Shown in pieces: positions 22,248 through 28,810 of a DNA stretch of 35,909 bases. How positions within the stretch are numbered: the first letter of the stretch is position 1; each line of letters opens with the position of its first letter. Origin of the DNA: a virus. Made by a program: the position numbers and the translations under genes. The stretch lies in the IMG/VR virus record IMGVR_UViG_3300013122_000008, positions 1 to 35,909 of that record; one strand, written 5' to 3'. A model generated the notes under the pieces. It searched no databases and was not told where the DNA came from. It saw nothing but the letters and a program-made list of their open reading frames with translations.

Positions 22248-23662
22248 TCAATATTTTTTCTTATTGTATTTTCTACTGGCGATATATCATCACTTGGATA
22301 TAGTTTTTTGTATTCTTTAACATCATTTTGCACCATTAACCAAAAGTCTTTTTGCGGTACTTTTTCACCTGATTTGCTGATATGATGATAAATTATAACA
22401 CGAATATCATACATAAAATTTCTGGCATACTGACTTATTACGTTATCCCCGCACCAGTGGACTAATTGCTTTGGCAAGGGGAAGACTTTATCTGCAAACT
22501 CACGGCTAAGCATAAAACAAGCACCTCTAATGTTTAATCTAAACAAAAAATCCTCGTGAGGTGGTTTCATATATGGTTTGTTATAAACTCGGTCATTTTG
22601 ATAAGGATTGACCAGTTCATATCCTAAGTCTATATTTTCAATCAAATAGTCGTCCCATTCTTCGGTTTCAAACTCTATGTCTGAATTGATAATAGCAATG
22701 TAATCGCCAGTGGATAATTTAACTCCCTTGTTCCAGTTGTGTGTACAAAACTTTTGCTTAGAGTTTCTAATAACTGTTACATTCAAAAACTCCTGACTTA
22801 ATTTATCCTCAATTTCTTTTAGATAATCGTTGCCAAACTCAGTGGAGCAATCATCAACAACTATGATTTCGTACTTATGCAAAGTATTTTTGAGTAAGCT
22901 ATTTATAGTTTGATCTACATATTTTTTACAGTTCCAGACAGGCATAACTATTGAAAGTCTTTTTTTTCTAAATCTTGACTTAACTCTTTTACCTTGATGT
23001 AGAAAATTAGTATCCCAGTATTCAAAATTGCTACGTCTTTTTTCAAAAGCACTGGTATCATCTCTTAACTTTTTATATGATCTTTGATAGGTAGCGTCAT
23101 TTTCCGCTTTTTTATTTATAAAATGATTATGTTTAATTGTTACGCTTGTATCTACTTTGATACAACCTCTTGACCAAGCCACCTGCTCTAACTCAATGTC
23201 GCAATGATAATGTTGGTAACAAGTGTTATAAATAATTCCCTTTTGACCCATACAAGAGCCTTGTTTTTCAACATAGGATCGTCTAATTAGAGGGTAAGAG
23301 ATATGAGCCTCACTTTGAGAGATAACCCAATCATCAACTCCACCAGTTACGTGTATATTTTGATCTTCAAAGTTTTTTAGAAGTTTCACGTCCCAGTCTT
23401 TGGTAAACTCAATATCATCAGCTCCACAAAATATAAATGGCTCTTTGGTGTGCTTGTAGCCATAGTTTATAGCTTCAACATACTCACCGCTAACTACAAA
23501 GTAGTTTAATTTCTTGCTTTTGAGCCATTCTATGGTGTCAAAATCGGTAGTTTCTGCAATAAAGTATAGATTGCTCACCTTTGAGTATTTGAAGAAGTTT
23601 TTAACCAGTCCTTGCAACTTGTGCGTTCTTTGAAACGTTGGGATAAGGCAAGCAATTTGCAT
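22244..23662 (-). CDS. Bidomain GT-A glycosyltransferase
   Basis: 472 aa with two glycosyltransferase domains. Domain 1 (1 to about 215): ACLIPTFQRTHKLQGLV and GADDIEFTKDWD (DxD-like, about 75-86). Domain 2 (about 235-472): LSIVMPVWNCKKYVDQTINS, EIIVVDDCSTEFG, GDYIAIINSDIEFE (NSD motif) and a late RGACFMLSREFADKVFPL plus HWCGDN. This is GT2-type architecture. No signal peptide or membrane segment is seen. Acceptor could be DNA with modified bases, phage proteins or host glycans. Confidence 0.82.
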   Translation of the reverse strand: MQIACLIPTFQRTHKLQGLVKNFFKYSKVSNLYFIAETTDFDTIEWLKSKKLNYFVVSGEYVEAINYGYKHTKEPFIFCGADDIEFTKDWDVKLLKNFEDQNIHVTGGVDDWVISQSEAHISYPLIRRSYVEKQGSCMGQKGIIYNTCYQHYHCDIELEQVAWSRGCIKVDTSVTIKHNHFINKKAENDATYQRSYKKLRDDTSAFEKRRSNFEYWDTNFLHQGKRVKSRFRKKRLSIVMPVWNCKKYVDQTINSLLKNTLHKYEIIVVDDCSTEFGNDYLKEIEDKLSQEFLNVTVIRNSKQKFCTHNWNKGVKLSTGDYIAIINSDIEFETEEWDDYLIENIDLGYELVNPYQNDRVYNKPYMKPPHEDFLFRLNIRGACFMLSREFADKVFPLPKQLVHWCGDNVISQYARNFMYDIRVIIYHHISKSGEKVPQKDFWLMVQNDVKEYKKLYPSDDISPVENTIRKNIE

Positions 23663-23685
23663 TATATTTTATTATAATTATTTAT

Positions 23686-23805
23686 TTATTTTTGGCTAGA
23701 CTCAATCATGGCTTTTTTAATCACAATCTTAACCAGCCACCAAAAACCAAAACTTGCTATGCAAGCTCCATAATATGCGATCTTTTCAGGTGTTGATAAT
23801 TTCAT
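23686..23805 (-). CDS. Very small single-TM protein
   Basis: 39 aa, below common length cut-offs. Shine-Dalgarno GGAAAG lies at normal distance from ATG (23805), overlapping the stop of the upstream gene. Sequence has one hydrophobic segment (about 9-28, with FGFWWLVKIVI) and a charged C-terminus. Function unknown; could be a small membrane effector expressed before the glycosyltransferases. Confidence 0.5.
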   Translation of the reverse strand: MKLSTPEKIAYYGACIASFGFWWLVKIVIKKAMIESSQK

Positions 23806-23993
23806 AATTTCTTTCCTTTCGTTTTTTCTTTAATCTCAACTAATCTTTCTTTGCCAGACTTAAAAATTCCCATTCCATCCTGCTTGAATAACCACTGCAT
23901 GGCTTTCAAATAGCTTCCATGTTCTTTAATGGCAGAGTTTTCGTCAAACATTAGTTCTGGGTCAAAATCTATTTCAATAATTGCTGTTTTCAT
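23802..23993 (-). CDS. Small hypothetical protein
   Basis: 63 aa from the ATG at 23993, with GGAAAG six bases upstream; a longer frame exists but lacks a good start. It opens MKTAIIEIDFDPELMFDEN and has a helical middle and a Lys-rich end (KEKTKGKK). It overlaps the next gene by four bases. No family recognised. Confidence 0.55.
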   Translation of the reverse strand: MKTAIIEIDFDPELMFDENSAIKEHGSYLKAMQWLFKQDGMGIFKSGKERLVEIKEKTKGKKL

Positions 23994-24007
23994 TTCTTTC
24001 CTTCCAG

Positions 24008-24163
24008 TCAATCGTTGGTAACCTTTACCTCAATTTTGGTCACCTTCTCAACTAACTTCTCGGTTAATTCTTTGGCAATTTCCAGCTCCTTTTCGTTATC
24101 TGCCTGCACCGATAATTTGAACCCATCTGCCTGCTGGCTGTTAATTGTAAGCATGAATTTCAT
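24008..24163 (-). CDS. Small hypothetical protein
   Basis: 51 aa, start 24163. Reading MKFMLTINSQQADGFKLSVQ then a helix with ELEIAKELTEKLVEKVTKI. It looks like a beta-hairpin plus helix. The ribosome binding site is AAAGGA from the preceding LNQMKG-type boundary element. No family recognised. Confidence 0.5.
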   Translation of the reverse strand: MKFMLTINSQQADGFKLSVQADNEKELEIAKELTEKLVEKVTKIEVKVTND

Positions 24164-24167
24164 AAGT

Positions 24168-24599
24168 TTATCCTTTCATTTGGTTAAGTTTGGTAATGAG
24201 TTTGGCAAGATGTTTCAATTTGCTGTTCTGTATTGCATTCTCAACATTTGGATCATCACTCTCAAATCCGTGTGGCGTTAGTTGGTTGGTCGTTAGTTTC
24301 TCCACATCATCAATTACTCTTTGGCGTTCATCGGCTATAAGCTCTGTTAGTCGGTTGATCCAAATATCAGGGTCAAGCTCTACAGGCATTAGAGGAGAAT
24401 TCAACAACATTCTGAGGTCGTTAATAAAATCTTGCATCTCTATTGACACTGTCTGTATTTGTTCGACCTCGATGCAATCGCATGGTTTTTTACATTCATC
24501 GCAAATCCAGTATACGGTTTGACCTCTGCTAGCGTTTGGGTCACTTATTCTGTAAGTGCTTTTACAGCATTTGCTCACTGTCTGTATTTGTTTAGTCAT
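24168..24599 (-). CDS. Zn-ribbon small protein with shared helix and LNQMKG end
   Basis: 143 aa from ATG 24599, which overlaps the upstream stop as ATGA; an earlier in-frame ATG (24635) has no Shine-Dalgarno. SKCCKSTYRI and WICDECKKPCDCIE (up to residue about 45) suggest zinc binding. Then ADERQRVIDDVEKL, a helix shared with two neighbours, and a C-terminus KLNQMKG. It belongs to the cassette-like array of genes with repeated boundaries. No known function. Confidence 0.6.
   Translation of the reverse strand: MTKQIQTVSKCCKSTYRISDPNASRGQTVYWICDECKKPCDCIEVEQIQTVSIEMQDFINDLRMLLNSPLMPVELDPDIWINRLTELIADERQRVIDDVEKLTTNQLTPHGFESDDPNVENAIQNSKLKHLAKLITKLNQMKG
24299..24329 (-). repeat. 31-bp direct repeat, copy 1
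   Basis: Identical to 24730-24760 over 31 bases. It encodes RQRVIDDVE in the gene at 24168-24599. A degenerate third version lies near 25363-25388. Confidence 0.85.
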
Positions 24600-24976
24600 T
24601 GTGTTCCTTTCATTTGGTTGAGTTTGGCTTTGCATTTTTCTACTATGGCGTTTGCTAATTCAACATCCATTTCTTTACGACTGTTTTCTTTTGTAGTCCA
24701 GCCACCAGCAACGGCTTCTACCAACCAACTCTCCACATCATCAATTACTCTTTGGCGTTCTTGTTTTCTAGCCTCAGCAGTTGCGGTGGCTATCATTTTT
24801 TGTATTTCACTTACTAGCGGTTCAATTCTCCAGTCATAAATCCCACAACCTCCACATTGTTTGCACTTGTTTTCGCCATTCATGCCACCACCAGTACACT
24901 TGTCACACACTAGACCCCACATATTTTTCTTAATCATTTCTTCAATTTTCACTTCTTCCGTCAACTCATTTGGCAT
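24596..24976 (-). CDS. DnaJ-type zinc-finger small protein with LNQMKG end
   Basis: 126 aa from ATG 24976 (AAAGG at correct spacing); the ATG at 24988 would carry its own Shine-Dalgarno inside the gene. CDKCTGGGMNG and CKQCGGCG give a CxxC...CxxC zinc pair with DnaJ-like glycines (about 17-38). A later helix ARKQERQRVIDDVESWL is shared with 24168-24599, including an identical 31-bp DNA stretch. It ends CKAKLNQMKGTQ. Confidence 0.6.
   Translation of the reverse strand: MPNELTEEVKIEEMIKKNMWGLVCDKCTGGGMNGENKCKQCGGCGIYDWRIEPLVSEIQKMIATATAEARKQERQRVIDDVESWLVEAVAGGWTTKENSRKEMDVELANAIVEKCKAKLNQMKGTQ
24730..24760 (-). repeat. 31-bp direct repeat, copy 2
   Basis: Second identical copy, encoding the same RQRVIDDVE helix in the gene at 24596-24976. 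The pair could support homologous recombination that deletes or exchanges the intervening cassette. Confidence 0.85.
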
Positions 24977-24984
24977 TTGACCTT

Positions 24985-25263
24985 TCATTTGGTTGAGACA
25001 ACTTCAATTTTAACTAATTGATACTCTCTAGCTCCATCAAATTCGTGTTCTATACTTCCTCCCAAAAAAGTGTTGCCAGTCCATTGAAAAGTGCATATCG
25101 TGCTTATTGGCGATTTCATTAAATCAGCGTTGTTTTTACTACCAAAAATACTGTAAGCCTGAATTGGTTGAGACATCGCTAAACTAAACTCTTTCCCTGT
25201 TTCCTCTGGGACTTCCATTACTCCGTTTAGCTTGTTGTTGAATGCTCTTAGAACTATTTTCAT
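24985..25263 (-). CDS. Small hypothetical protein
   Basis: 92 aa, start at 25263 overlapping the upstream stop (ATGA). It is mixed alpha-beta (MKIVLRAFNNKLNGVMEVPE, ISTICTFQWTGNTFLGG, QLVKIEVVSTK). No cysteine pair. Its end carries the same 17-bp boundary element as its neighbours but in a different reading frame (ends VVSTK). No family recognised. Confidence 0.6.
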   Translation of the reverse strand: MKIVLRAFNNKLNGVMEVPEETGKEFSLAMSQPIQAYSIFGSKNNADLMKSPISTICTFQWTGNTFLGGSIEHEFDGAREYQLVKIEVVSTK

Positions 25264-25511
25264 CTTACCCCTTTCATTTGGTTAAGAACTCCAATTAATC
25301 TGTTGAGAATATATTCTTTCGTTACTCCAAACTCACCAAAGTTTTCAATGTGCTTTTCTAACACTCCAATTACTCTTTTGCGTTCTTGTTCCACCCTTGC
25401 GTCTTTAGCCTCGTTGATCTTGTTCCAAACGTCTTTGCCATTTGGGAGACGATAGACTTCGGTACAGCACCAGTCCCATAAATCTTCCATTGAATAATTT
25501 TGTTTTGTCAT
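25260..25511 (-). CDS. Small protein of the LNQMKG array
   Basis: 83 aa, start 25511 in an ATGA overlap. N-terminal helix (SMEDLWDWCCTEVYRL), then ARVEQERKRVIGVLEKHIE, a degenerate version of the helix in 24168-24599 and 24596-24976, and a C-terminal LNRLIGVLNQMKGVR-type end. Probably a divergent relative with the Zn part replaced. Function unknown. Confidence 0.6.
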   Translation of the reverse strand: MTKQNYSMEDLWDWCCTEVYRLPNGKDVWNKINEAKDARVEQERKRVIGVLEKHIENFGEFGVTKEYILNRLIGVLNQMKGVR

Positions 25512-25792
25512 TTTGATCCTTTCATTTGGTTGAGTTCTGATTCGATTTCCGATAACCCATAAGGTTCAATTCCTCCAATTAGGTATTTGTCAAAGTAATA
25601 ACCAAAATCATGCACGAGGGACTTTGCTAGTATCTCGGCTCGTTCTAGAAAGAAACGTCTATATTCGGGCGATCTATCTTGATCATGGTAATTGCGAAAA
25701 GCATTGGTTATTAAGATTGCTTTTTCCTCCAAACGTCCGAGGTCTGCTGGTTGTAGTTCTTCCTTTGGTTGTAGTTCTTCCTTTTTGTTCAT
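25508..25792 (-). CDS. Small helical protein of the LNQMKG array
   Basis: 94 aa. N-terminus has an exact six-residue duplication (KEELQP twice), encoded by an 18-bp tandem repeat (25749-25784). The rest is helical (LGRLEEKAILITNAFRNYHD, RFFLERAEILAKSLVHDFGYY). It ends ELNQMKGSK. The next gene's start overlaps its stop. No family recognised. Confidence 0.6.
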   Translation of the reverse strand: MNKKEELQPKEELQPADLGRLEEKAILITNAFRNYHDQDRSPEYRRFFLERAEILAKSLVHDFGYYFDKYLIGGIEPYGLSEIESELNQMKGSK

Positions 25793-25948
25793 TTATCCTT
25801 TCATTTGGTTGAGTTTACTCTGGTCGCACGTTTTTATTTTCTTATATAATTTTCTCAATTCAACACTTTGGTTTATTTCTAACTCTCCAAAAATATATTC
25901 TATTTCTTTTTTAAATTTTTCAAAAGATAATCCTGATTTTTCGTTCAT
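25793..25948 (-). CDS. Small protein of the LNQMKG array
   Basis: 51 aa, start 25948 with GGGAGGAC; overlap ATGA with the upstream gene. Contains EKFKKEIEYIFGELEI and RKLYKKIKT, a helical charged protein, ending SKLNQMKG. Below usual ORF cut-offs but well supported by ribosome binding site, gene spacing and the shared end. Confidence 0.55.
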   Translation of the reverse strand: MNEKSGLSFEKFKKEIEYIFGELEINQSVELRKLYKKIKTCDQSKLNQMKG

Positions 25949-26121
25949 AAGTCCTCCCGATATTTTTCTATAAAACTGATAAGCAGGTCTACCGCTTCAA
26001 CTCTTTTGTCTGGATCACCCAAGACATCTGGATACATCTCATCAAGCAGAGGCTCATTTTCAGAGATGATAATTTCATCCACCATTTCGCTAAGTATCTT
26101 TATCATTCTTGAGCCTGTCAT
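25945..26121 (-). CDS. Small acidic protein
   Basis: 58 aa from ATG 26121; reads MTGSRMIKILSEMVDEIIIS then ENEPLLDEMYPDVLGDPDKR and a helix VEAVDLLISFIEKYRED. Acidic and helical. Its stop overlaps the next ATG by the ATGA rule. No family recognised; it precedes the LNQMKG array. Confidence 0.55.
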   Translation of the reverse strand: MTGSRMIKILSEMVDEIIISENEPLLDEMYPDVLGDPDKRVEAVDLLISFIEKYREDL

Positions 26122-26142
26122 AATTTATTCCGTCCTAAACAG

Positions 26143-26343
26143 TTATTCAGATAACACTTTTAGCTTTATCAAATATCTCTCTCCCAGTTTCGCAAGCACC
26201 ACTTTCGCTCCTTGGTCAGTTATTTCATAATTTGCTGTGCTTTTAAATACATCTTTAACGTAACTAACTAAATTACTCTCGAGAATATCTAATATCTCGT
26301 TCGCATTTTTTTGTTTGTTTGTGCGTGGCTTTTCTTTCATCAT
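26143..26343 (-). CDS. Small hypothetical protein
   Basis: 66 aa. Basic N-terminus (MMKEKPRTNKQKN), then ANEILDILESNLVSYVKDVF and a C-terminal strand-rich part (YEITDQGAKVVLAKLG, YLIKLKVLSE). A winged-helix-like pattern is possible (helices then two strands), but not certain. It overlaps the coiled-coil gene by four bases. Confidence 0.6.
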   Translation of the reverse strand: MMKEKPRTNKQKNANEILDILESNLVSYVKDVFKSTANYEITDQGAKVVLAKLGERYLIKLKVLSE

Positions 26344-27368
26344 AGAGTTTTTGCTTTCTCTCTGATGTAACCAGTCATTTTGCCAATCATTGCCTCTGTG
26401 GCTCTGATCACCGCCATTGCTTCTTTGCTTGAGACTGCTGGTAGATTAAAATTGTCTAAACTTAAAGCAAGTTCTAGCAATTTTTCTTTATCAGGAGCAA
26501 GTAACTTTTTTCTAGCTTCTTCTTCAATTCTTTTCTTTTCAGCCTCAACTTTAGCTAATTCTTCAGCTTCTTTTTTTAATTGAGCCTCTTTTTGTTGTCT
26601 CAATTTTTCTTCTAAGTCTCTTTGTTTTTTCTGTTCTGCTTCTAACTTTTTTTGTTGCTCTGCTCTTTCTTTGGCTAGTTTTGCTTCTCTGATTGCATTT
26701 TCTTTTGCGATCTTTTCACGTTCTTTGGCTAATTCTTTTTCTCTTTTTTCAGCCTCAATCTTGAGTTTGGCATTCTCTTGTCTAATTCTTTCTTGTTCTA
26801 TCCTGTCAGCTTCAATTTGAGCCAACCTTGCCTTTTCTGCGTCTTCTTCTGCTTTTTTTCTAGCCTCAAAAGCTAATCGTGAGTTTTCTAACAGCTTGCT
26901 AAAAGTTTCTTCACTCATCAGATCAGGGTGTAAACTGTAATTTTCCGCACCTTCAACAAACTTTGACAACTGATTTATTCTTTCAGCTTCAACCTTGGCT
27001 TTTCTTTCAGTCTCTAATCTTTCCGCAAACTTTTCTTGGTTTTCCAAGTATTCCTCGGCTGGCACAATTAAAGCCTTGATCACGTTTGATATGCCGTCAA
27101 TTGCTTTATTTTCTCTGATTGATTGCTCTTTAAGTTGTTTTCTAGTCTTTTCAACCTCTACCCTAATGTTTTTTAATTCTAATCTTGTCTCTCTAGCTTT
27201 TCTCATTTCTTCAACTTGTGAAATATCGCTAACAACAATTTCTTTCGCCTGTTTAACTTTCTGTCTGGCTTCACTGAAATAATTGCCAAAGCTAGATAAA
27301 AGCTGTTTGCTTTTTTCCTCTGCCAAGCCTGCTTGATTGGTTATAACTAATAATTGATTGTCTGTCAT
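26340..27368 (-). CDS. Long coiled-coil protein
   Basis: 342 aa. Residues about 30-125 and 165-300 are long charged helices (EKREKELAKEREKIAKENAI, then many KA, EA, EQ repeats), with a conserved-looking N-terminal part (DNQLLVITNQAGLAEEKSKQ) and a C-terminal globular part (LLELALSLDNFNLPAVSS...RATEAMIGKMTGYI). Phages often carry such coil-containing proteins near recombination genes; function is not established. No ATPase motif or nuclease is visible, which separates it from SbcC/RecN. Confidence 0.7.
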   Translation of the reverse strand: MTDNQLLVITNQAGLAEEKSKQLLSSFGNYFSEARQKVKQAKEIVVSDISQVEEMRKARETRLELKNIRVEVEKTRKQLKEQSIRENKAIDGISNVIKALIVPAEEYLENQEKFAERLETERKAKVEAERINQLSKFVEGAENYSLHPDLMSEETFSKLLENSRLAFEARKKAEEDAEKARLAQIEADRIEQERIRQENAKLKIEAEKREKELAKEREKIAKENAIREAKLAKERAEQQKKLEAEQKKQRDLEEKLRQQKEAQLKKEAEELAKVEAEKKRIEEEARKKLLAPDKEKLLELALSLDNFNLPAVSSKEAMAVIRATEAMIGKMTGYIREKAKTL

Positions 27369-27401
27369 TTTGTCCTTTCTATTGTTATTTTTATTAAGTT
27401 C

Positions 27402-27454
27402 TTAGAGGTGGTGGGGGGTTTTTGCCTGCCCAACTACTAATCCCCCACCTCTAA
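27402..27454 (-). terminator. GC-rich long hairpin between RlpA-like and coiled-coil genes
   Basis: TTAGAGGTGG, a three-base insert and GGGGG pair with CCCCCACCTCTAA, giving about a 13-bp interrupted stem with a 20- to 24-base loop. It fills most of the 90 bp between two genes. There is no T-tract at either end, so strong intrinsic termination is not certain; attenuation or RNA protection is possible. Confidence 0.5.
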
Positions 27455-27458
27455 AAAC

Positions 27459-28133
27459 TCATAACACTTCTATTTTAATTTCTGATACGTCTGTCTTTGC
27501 TTCTATTGCTTGATAGAGCCCAAGTGATAAGTCTGCAATCCGATTGTATTTACCAAATCCACCTGTATCATTGACCTTGGCTAATACCGCAATCCCATTG
27601 TCTAAGTTTGTAACTCTAACTTTAGTTCCCATTGGTATCTCTTTTCGCCATTCAGCTGGTATTGCTAGTGTCATTGCGTTCTCGTCAAACTTCTCACCTG
27701 ACGCAGTAGTTTGATTATCACCGCAACCCAAACAGCCTGAATGGGAGTAATAAGATACTTTGCCTTGTTTAACGACACTAGGGGTAGGTGAGGGAGTAGC
27801 GGTCAAGGTAGGCTCAGGCACTACTTGAGTTTCCCTTGTTGTGGATAGCTCTTTTGCTACTCCCTCTCGTTTCTCTATCAAAACTGGACTTCTTAAAATA
27901 ATTGGTGATTGCCAAACGAGCCTGTTGTTATCAAACCACTTTGAGATTAGAATTACTGCTGTCATAAAAAATATAACTGACAACATAACTTTGACTATTT
28001 GCCATTCGTTCTTGGTCAAAAATGGCTTTGTGCTGTATTTGTTTGGCTTTGGTTTCTTCATGTTCTCTTTTTGCCTATCTTCAAAAAACTTGTTGCCTAT
28101 TTTTATCTGTTCATTAAACTCCTTAGCGGACAT
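27459..28133 (-). CDS. Membrane-anchored RlpA-like double-psi beta-barrel protein
   Basis: 224 aa. Residues 47-66 form one transmembrane helix (VKVMLSVIFFMTAVILISKW) with a basic cytoplasmic N-terminus. A Thr/Pro-rich linker (about 104-120) leads to an RlpA-type DPBB (about 124-222). It has KVSYYSHSGCLGCGDNQTTA (two Cys likely disulfide), a SGEKFDENAMTLAIP segment, GTKVRVTNLDNG, NDTGGFGKYNRIADLS with the conserved Asp 189. RlpA in bacteria is a septal lytic transglycosylase; DPBB proteins without the catalytic residues only bind glycans. In a phage it may act on peptidoglycan during lysis or entry. Confidence 0.75.
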   Translation of the reverse strand: MSAKEFNEQIKIGNKFFEDRQKENMKKPKPNKYSTKPFLTKNEWQIVKVMLSVIFFMTAVILISKWFDNNRLVWQSPIILRSPVLIEKREGVAKELSTTRETQVVPEPTLTATPSPTPSVVKQGKVSYYSHSGCLGCGDNQTTASGEKFDENAMTLAIPAEWRKEIPMGTKVRVTNLDNGIAVLAKVNDTGGFGKYNRIADLSLGLYQAIEAKTDVSEIKIEVL

Positions 28134-28266
28134 TTGGCTCCTTTCCGATAAGTTCTAGAGTAAATCTTAATATGCTTTCATTATATTTTGCTTCTTGTTG
28201 ATGTCTTTTAAACATCTCTTGTAATTTTATTTTTTCTGGGTTTAATCTTGATTTTGCCTTATTCAT
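28123..28266 (-). CDS. Very small basic protein
   Basis: 47 aa, start 28266 after AAGGAG. Reads MNKAKSRLNPEKIKLQEMFK, then RHQQEAKYNESILRFTLELIG, a two-helix protein. Its 3' end overlaps the RlpA-like gene start in another frame, and its AAGGAG near the end serves that gene. No family recognised. Confidence 0.5.
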   Translation of the reverse strand: MNKAKSRLNPEKIKLQEMFKRHQQEAKYNESILRFTLELIGKEPNVR

Positions 28267-28276
28267 ATTTTGCTCC

Positions 28277-28417
28277 TTATTTTTCATTCATTGCTTCTAA
28301 TATTATTGCTCCGATTGCCCCTTGTAAATCTGACTGGGTAAACTCCTCTTTATTTTCAACAATTTCTAAAATCTTGTCTGTTAGTTCCATCATTTTGATT
28401 GTCTGTGAGTATTTCAT
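28277..28417 (-). CDS. Very small helical protein
   Basis: 46 aa, start 28417, first gene after the promoter at 28453-28486, with Shine-Dalgarno AAGGAAA. Sequence begins MKYSQTIKMMELTDKILEIV and ends with a hydrophobic stretch (IGAIIL). No family recognised. It may be a short regulator. Confidence 0.5.
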   Translation of the reverse strand: MKYSQTIKMMELTDKILEIVENKEEFTQSDLQGAIGAIILEAMNEK

Positions 28418-28452
28418 ATTTTTTTCCTTATTTGTACTTGTTACTGTTTATT

Positions 28453-28486
28453 ATTATAAACTATTTTTTATCATTGTAAATAGGCA
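28453..28486 (-). promoter_or_regulatory. Promoter module A (TGCCTA-TTTACA-N16-TATAAT)
   Basis: Minus strand: TTTACA (28480-28475), a 16-base spacer, TATAAT (28458-28453), with TGCCTA just upstream. Same arrangement as modules B and C. It starts right after the stop of the DUF2958 gene and drives the small genes and RlpA-like gene. Confidence 0.75.
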
Positions 28487-28488
28487 GT

Positions 28489-28809
28489 TTACTCAAGTGG
28501 CTTAAAAGTCTTAACGCATTGACTTAGTGGTTTTTCCTCAAAGTATAAGTCTCTCTCAATTTTCATGCCTAAAGGTAATTTAATTTCTTCTAGTTCTTCT
28601 AATGAAAAAGTACCAAACTCATCATTCCAATCACTGAATATTGACACATAGCCAAAAAATACTTTTTCATCTTCCCCGTATTCAGTAGCAAACCAAGTAC
28701 CAGCCCCAATTGGATTAAAAAACTTAGCAACTACAATGGGGTCTTTTACTTTTTCTTGATAACCAACTTCTCTAAATCTTTTAATAAGTTCTTTTGTAAG
28801 TAATTTCAT
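28489..28809 (-). CDS. DUF2958-like protein
   Basis: 106 aa. The order LLTKELIKRFREVG..., DPIVVAKFFNPIGAGTWFATEY, then FFGYVSIFSDWNDEFGTFSLEELEEIK and GMKIERDLYFEEKPL is the DUF2958 pattern. These proteins are widespread on plasmids and phages beside ArdC-like genes. The exact role is unknown. It is the second gene of the pair with the ArdC-N-like gene, from promoter B. Confidence 0.82.
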   Translation of the reverse strand: MKLLTKELIKRFREVGYQEKVKDPIVVAKFFNPIGAGTWFATEYGEDEKVFFGYVSIFSDWNDEFGTFSLEELEEIKLPLGMKIERDLYFEEKPLSQCVKTFKPLE

Positions 28810-28810
28810 T

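Larger units (their letters stand above)
24172..25813 (-). repeat. Six-copy gene-boundary repeat with built-in ribosome binding site
   Basis: On the minus strand CT(C/T)AACCAAATGAAAGG recurs at 24172-24188, 24606-24622, 24981-24997, 25270-25286, 25518-25534 and 25797-25813, always across a gene end and the next start. In five copies it is read as LNQMKG at the C-terminus; in the copy at 24981 the frame differs, so conservation is of the nucleotides. AAAGG acts as Shine-Dalgarno for the following gene. The spacing between copies is 248-434 bp. See the finding on cassette shuffling. Confidence 0.85.

Noticed and set aside
22244-22260. Programmed frameshift joining the bidomain glycosyltransferase to the 69-codon remnant at the A AAA AAT run
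   Set aside because: After a -1 shift the reading meets TGA at once, and +1 reaches a stop soon after without entering the remnant frame, so the remnant is not a frameshift extension.
24172-25813. CRISPR array
   Set aside because: The repeat is 17 bp, spacing is 248-434 bp, and each interval holds a coding gene with its own start.
26340-27368. SbcC/Smc-like ATPase
   Set aside because: Long coiled coil but no Walker A, Walker B or ABC signature.
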